NCBI GenBank assembly: GCA_902800365.1
Contig: CADCEF010000005.1
Coordinates: 27,065-91,064 of the forward strand
Source of the DNA: an uncultured Prevotella sp.
GTDB lineage: Bacteria > Bacteroidota > Bacteroidia > Bacteroidales > Bacteroidaceae
Direction: 5' to 3'
Length of the DNA stretch: 64,000 nucleotides
Shown here one piece after another: positions 61,167 to 64,000 of the stretch. Made by a program: the position numbers and the translations under genes. The first letter of the stretch is position 1, and each line of letters opens with the position of its first letter. The notes beneath the pieces are model-generated. The model did not search any database, was not told the DNA's origin, and was given only the letters and a program-made list of their open reading frames with translations.

Positions 61167-61901
61167 ATGTGCGCAGAAATGAAGCAGGCGATGATATTTG
61201 CAGCAGGGCTTGGCACTCGTCTCAAGCCGCTAACCGACACCATGCCAAAGGCGCTGGTGAGGGTAGGTGGGCAACCGCTGCTTTGGCACGTGATACAGAA
61301 ACTTAAACATGCTGGATATGAGCGCATTGTGGTAAATGTTCACCACTTTGCAGGTCAGATTGTAGACTATCTTAAGGCCAACGATAACTTTGGTCTCGAT
61401 ATTCGTATAAGCGATGAAAGCGAAATGCTACTCGAAACAGGTGGAGGTATAAAAAAGGCACTTCCGCTTTTCGACCCCACAGAGCCTATACTTATTCATA
61501 ATGTCGATATTTTGAGCAATCTCGACCTTACCTCTCTCCCAACAGATGCTCCACTACTTGTAGTAAGTCAGCGCCAAACCAAGCGTTATCTACTTTTCGA
61601 CGATGACCTGCGCCTTCAAGGTTGGACCAACATCGAAACAGGCGAGGTAAAAGGCCCTATCATCCATCATCCTTCAGACATAAGTCATCTCAGGAAGCTC
61701 GCTTTCTCTGGCATACACGTGATGCATCCCAGCTTGTATCCGTTGCTTGAAGATTGGCCAGAGCGATTCCCCATTATGGACTTCTATCTGAAGGCTTGTG
61801 GAGATAACCTGATACGAGGCTACGAGGCCAAGAACCTCCGTCTTCTCGACGTAGGCAAACTAGACACCCTCGACAAAGCTGAGGAGTTTATCTCCCTCTA
61901 A
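61167..61901 (+). CDS. MurU-like sugar-phosphate nucleotidyltransferase
   Basis: A 244-aa protein (or 240 aa from the ATG at 61179, whose MKQAMIFAAGLGTRLKP fits the family better). The signature FAAGLGTRLKPLTDTMPKAL binds the nucleotide, HNVDILSNLDL includes the metal Asp, and KNLRLLDVGKLDTL is near the C-terminus. It is close to MurU, which makes UDP-N-acetylmuramate in peptidoglycan recycling. The AmgK kinase partner is not adjacent, so substrate choice remains open. Confidence 0.85.
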   Translation: MCAEMKQAMIFAAGLGTRLKPLTDTMPKALVRVGGQPLLWHVIQKLKHAGYERIVVNVHHFAGQIVDYLKANDNFGLDIRISDESEMLLETGGGIKKALPLFDPTEPILIHNVDILSNLDLTSLPTDAPLLVVSQRQTKRYLLFDDDLRLQGWTNIETGEVKGPIIHHPSDISHLRKLAFSGIHVMHPSLYPLLEDWPERFPIMDFYLKACGDNLIRGYEAKNLRLLDVGKLDTLDKAEEFISL

Positions 61902-61922
61902 ATTCTGTATTCTAAATTCTCA
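61902..61922 (+). repeat. Heptad repeat before guaA
   Basis: ATTCTGT-ATTCTAA-ATTCTCA, three units in the 32-base spacer before guaA. Confidence 0.6.
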
Positions 61923-61933
61923 AATAAATAAGT

Positions 61934-63544
61934 ATGACACAGAAGATTATTATTTTGGATTTCGGTTCGCAGACAACCCAGCTTATTGGTCGTCGCGTTC
62001 GCGAACTTGACACCTTCTGCGAGATTCTGCCTTACAACAAATTCCCAAAGGACGATCCTTCGGTTATTGGTGTAATCCTGAGTGGCTCACCCTACTCGGT
62101 TCACGATCCTGAGGCGTTCAAGGTTGACCTTAGCCAGTTTGTTGGCCGTCTGCCTGTATTGGGTATTTGCTATGGCGCTCAGTTCATCTCGCACACACTT
62201 GGTGGTAAGGTCGAAAAGGCCGACAGCCGCGAGTATGGTCGTGCCAACCTCCAGACAGTGGACACCACAAATCCACTCTTCAAGGGTTTCGATCAGCACT
62301 CTCAGGTGTGGATGTCGCATGGTGATACCATCACCGCCATCCCAAGCGATTTCAAGGTTATCGGTAGCACCAAGGATGTTACTAATGCCGCTTTCGCTTC
62401 TACCACTCAGCCCGTTTGGGCCGTACAGTTCCACCCAGAGGTGTTCCACAGCCTTCAGGGCACACAGTTGCTTAAGAACTTCGTGGTTGACATCTGTGGC
62501 TCTCGTCAGGAGTGGAGTGCAGCATCGTTTGTAGATTCTACAGTAGACGAGCTCAAGGCTCAGTTGGGTAACGATCGTGTTATTCTTGGTCTTAGTGGTG
62601 GTGTCGATTCTTCTGTTGCCGCAGTGCTGCTCAACAAGGCCATTGGCAAGAATCTTACCTGTATCTTCGTAGATCACGGTATGCTCCGCAAGAACGAGTT
62701 TACTCAGGTGATGGACGATTACAAGGTGCTGGGCCTCAATGTAATAGGTGTTGATGCAAGTGAGAAGTTCTTTAGCGATTTGGCTGGTGTAACTGATCCT
62801 GAGCAGAAGCGTAAAATCATTGGTCGCGACTTTGTAGAGGTGTTCAATGCCGAGGCAAAGAAAATTACCGATGCCAAGTGGTTGGCTCAGGGCACAATCT
62901 ATCCAGACCGTATCGAGAGTCTCAATATTACAGGTAAGGTTATCAAGAGCCACCACAACGTAGGTGGTCTGCCTAAGGAGATGCACCTGCAGCTCTGTGA
63001 GCCACTCAAGTGGTTGTTCAAGGATGAGGTTCGTCGCGTAGGTCGCCAGATGGGTATGCCTGAGCATCTTATCACTCGTCACCCATTCCCTGGTCCTGGT
63101 CTCGCCGTACGTATCCTTGGCGATATCACCCGTGAGAAGGTTGAGATTCTGCAGAATGCTGACGATATCTACATTCGTGGACTCCGCGATTATAAGGTTA
63201 AACTCTCTGGCGAGGAGGCTCGTAAGGTGCTTGCTGCTGGTGTTCCTGCTCAGATGCAGGATGGTGAAATCGAGGTTTCACTCTACGACCAGATTTGGCA
63301 GGCTGGAGCCATCCTTCTGTCAACTGTTCGTTCAGTTGGTGTTATGGGCGATGAGCGTACCTACGAGCATCCCGTAGCTCTGCGTGCCGTAACCAGCACC
63401 GATGCTATGACCGCCGACTGGGCTCATCTGCCTTACGAGTTTATGGCTAAGGTAAGTAACGAGATTATTAATAAGGTGCGTGGTGTTAATCGCGTATGTT
63501 ATGATATCTCTTCAAAGCCACCCGCAACAATCGAGTGGGAATAA
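61934..63544 (+). CDS. guaA: GMP synthase (glutamine-hydrolysing)
   Basis: A 536-aa two-domain enzyme. The glutaminase domain has GICYGAQF (nucleophile Cys) and FHPEVFHS (His, Glu); the synthetase domain has [15 protein letters not shown], and the C-terminus [21 protein letters not shown] contains the dimer domain. It converts XMP to GMP. Followed by a terminator shared with mscL. Confidence 0.98.
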   Translation: MTQKIIILDFGSQTTQLIGRRVRELDTFCEILPYNKFPKDDPSVIGVILSGSPYSVHDPEAFKVDLSQFVGRLPVLGICYGAQFISHTLGGKVEKADSREYGRANLQTVDTTNPLFKGFDQHSQVWMSHGDTITAIPSDFKVIGSTKDVTNAAFASTTQPVWAVQFHPEVFHSLQGTQLLKNFVVDICGSRQEWSAASFVDSTVDELKAQLGNDRVILGLSGGVDSSVAAVLLNKAIGKNLTCIFVDHGMLRKNEFTQVMDDYKVLGLNVIGVDASEKFFSDLAGVTDPEQKRKIIGRDFVEVFNAEAKKITDAKWLAQGTIYPDRIESLNITGKVIKSHHNVGGLPKEMHLQLCEPLKWLFKDEVRRVGRQMGMPEHLITRHPFPGPGLAVRILGDITREKVEILQNADDIYIRGLRDYKVKLSGEEARKVLAAGVPAQMQDGEIEVSLYDQIWQAGAILLSTVRSVGVMGDERTYEHPVALRAVTSTDAMTADWAHLPYEFMAKVSNEIINKVRGVNRVCYDISSKPPATIEWE

Positions 63545-63553
63545 AATAAAAAA

Positions 63554-63577
63554 CCTCGCCAATTGGCGAGGCTTTTT
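63554..63577. terminator. Terminator between guaA and mscL
   Basis: CCTCGCC (63554-63560) / GGCGAGG (63565-63571), loop AATT, then CTTTTTT; an A-run on the other side serves mscL. Confidence 0.88.
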
Positions 63578-63592
63578 TGTTTACTTGTTATT

Positions 63593-64000
63593 TTACTTAT
63601 TCTTCAGTAAATCGCGGATTTCTGCGAGCAGCTCTTCCTGTGTAGGACCCTTTGGAGCCTCAGGTTCTGGAGCAGGCTCTTCCTTCTTGCGGTTCAGTTT
63701 GTTGATACCCTTGAGCATCATGAAGATACAGAATGCGATAATCACGAAGTCGAGGATGTTCTGAAGGAATTGTCCGTAGGCAAACACTGATGCACCAGCC
63801 TCCTGAGCCTCGGCCAAAGTCTTATACTTTACGTCGTCGCTTAGGTTTATAAACAGGTTTGTAAAGTCGATACCTCCAGTGGCAAGACTGATTACAGGCA
63901 TCAGCACGTCGCCAACCAGCGATGTTACGATCTTACCAAACGCACCGCCGATGATAACACCGACAGCCATGTCCATCACGTTGCCCTTCATGGCAAACTC
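63593..64000 (-). CDS. mscL: Large-conductance mechanosensitive channel, 5' end outside window
   Basis: The frame stays open to base 64000 (codons for GlnGluPheAla-type sequence EFA precede [11 protein letters not shown]), matching the family start of about 10-12 residues upstream; the internal ATG at 63991 is therefore not the start. [14 protein letters not shown] is the first helix, [17 protein letters not shown] the second, and a Pro/Glu-rich linker and amphipathic tail ([14 protein letters not shown]) follow. It opens on osmotic downshock. Confidence 0.96.
   Translation of the reverse strand, partial: EFAMKGNVMDMAVGVIIGGAFGKIVTSLVGDVLMPVISLATGGIDFTNLFINLSDDVKYKTLAEAQEAGASVFAYGQFLQNILDFVIIAFCIFMMLKGINKLNRKKEEPAPEPEAPKGPTQEELLAEIRDLLKNK

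Noticed and set aside
62087-63082. 331-codon frame opposite guaA
   Set aside because: Antisense to a fully conserved enzyme.

Overview
The window looks like a chromosomal segment of a Bacteroidales bacterium, most likely a Prevotella-like member of the Prevotellaceae. Evidence: ten promoter sites fit the Bacteroidetes layout (TTTG-type -33 box, 19-20 bases, TAnnTTTG -7 box), most with exactly 20 bases. Gene families typical of the phylum are present (HU-like protein with an added C-terminal domain, NhaD antiporter, DPP IV-like S9 peptidase, carboxynorspermidine dehydrogenase, short MenE, CarboxypepD_reg/beta-barrel outer membrane protein), and Shine-Dalgarno sequences are scarce. Genus is an inference. 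No tRNA, rRNA, CRISPR array, integrase or transposase was seen.

Bases 1-13600 are an AT-rich defence island read on the minus strand. A small HTH regulator, with an 11-bp inverted repeat upstream, overlaps a PLD nuclease-SNF2 helicase gene. An Eco57I-type adenine methylase follows, so the pair resembles a type ISP enzyme split in two. Next come a PIN-like/coiled-coil protein with two membrane helices, a small membrane-anchored protein, an unrecognised 213-aa protein, an AIPR-family protein, a TIR protein, and the start of a DUF4365-like gene that runs off the edge. This composite is the best candidate for an undescribed system.

Bases 13900-22600 are housekeeping: an HU-like protein, DnaK, a secreted BamE-like protein, a DUF6621-like/carboxynorspermidine dehydrogenase/recA operon, and NhaD. 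Bases 22641-32206 are four consecutive sensor kinase genes. They appear to come from duplication of a two-gene unit; the two downstream copies carry periplasmic solute-binding sensors, and the most upstream copy has lost its phospho-acceptor histidine and other catalytic motifs. No response regulator is present.

Bases 32357-42209 hold frr-rsgA-DPP IV peptidase, mnmA, an SPFH protein followed by a ribbon-helix-helix protein, a small membrane protein and a secreted hydrolase, and a PQQ-type beta-propeller protein. Bases 42318-44183 hold an orphan DUF3987-like ATPase gene accompanied by three copies of a 14-15-bp motif and a 50-bp perfect A/T palindrome, probably a mobile-element remnant. Then come lysS-gpsA-alkD (minus strand), three tandem ROK-family genes, and a menaquinone operon (hotdog thioesterase, menF, menD, menB, menC, menE). 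The window ends with aroB, a glycine/arginine-rich-tailed outer membrane protein, a MurU-like nucleotidyltransferase, guaA and the 5'-truncated mscL. Several spacers inside operons consist of 7-bp or 8-bp near-tandem repeats running up to the next start codon.
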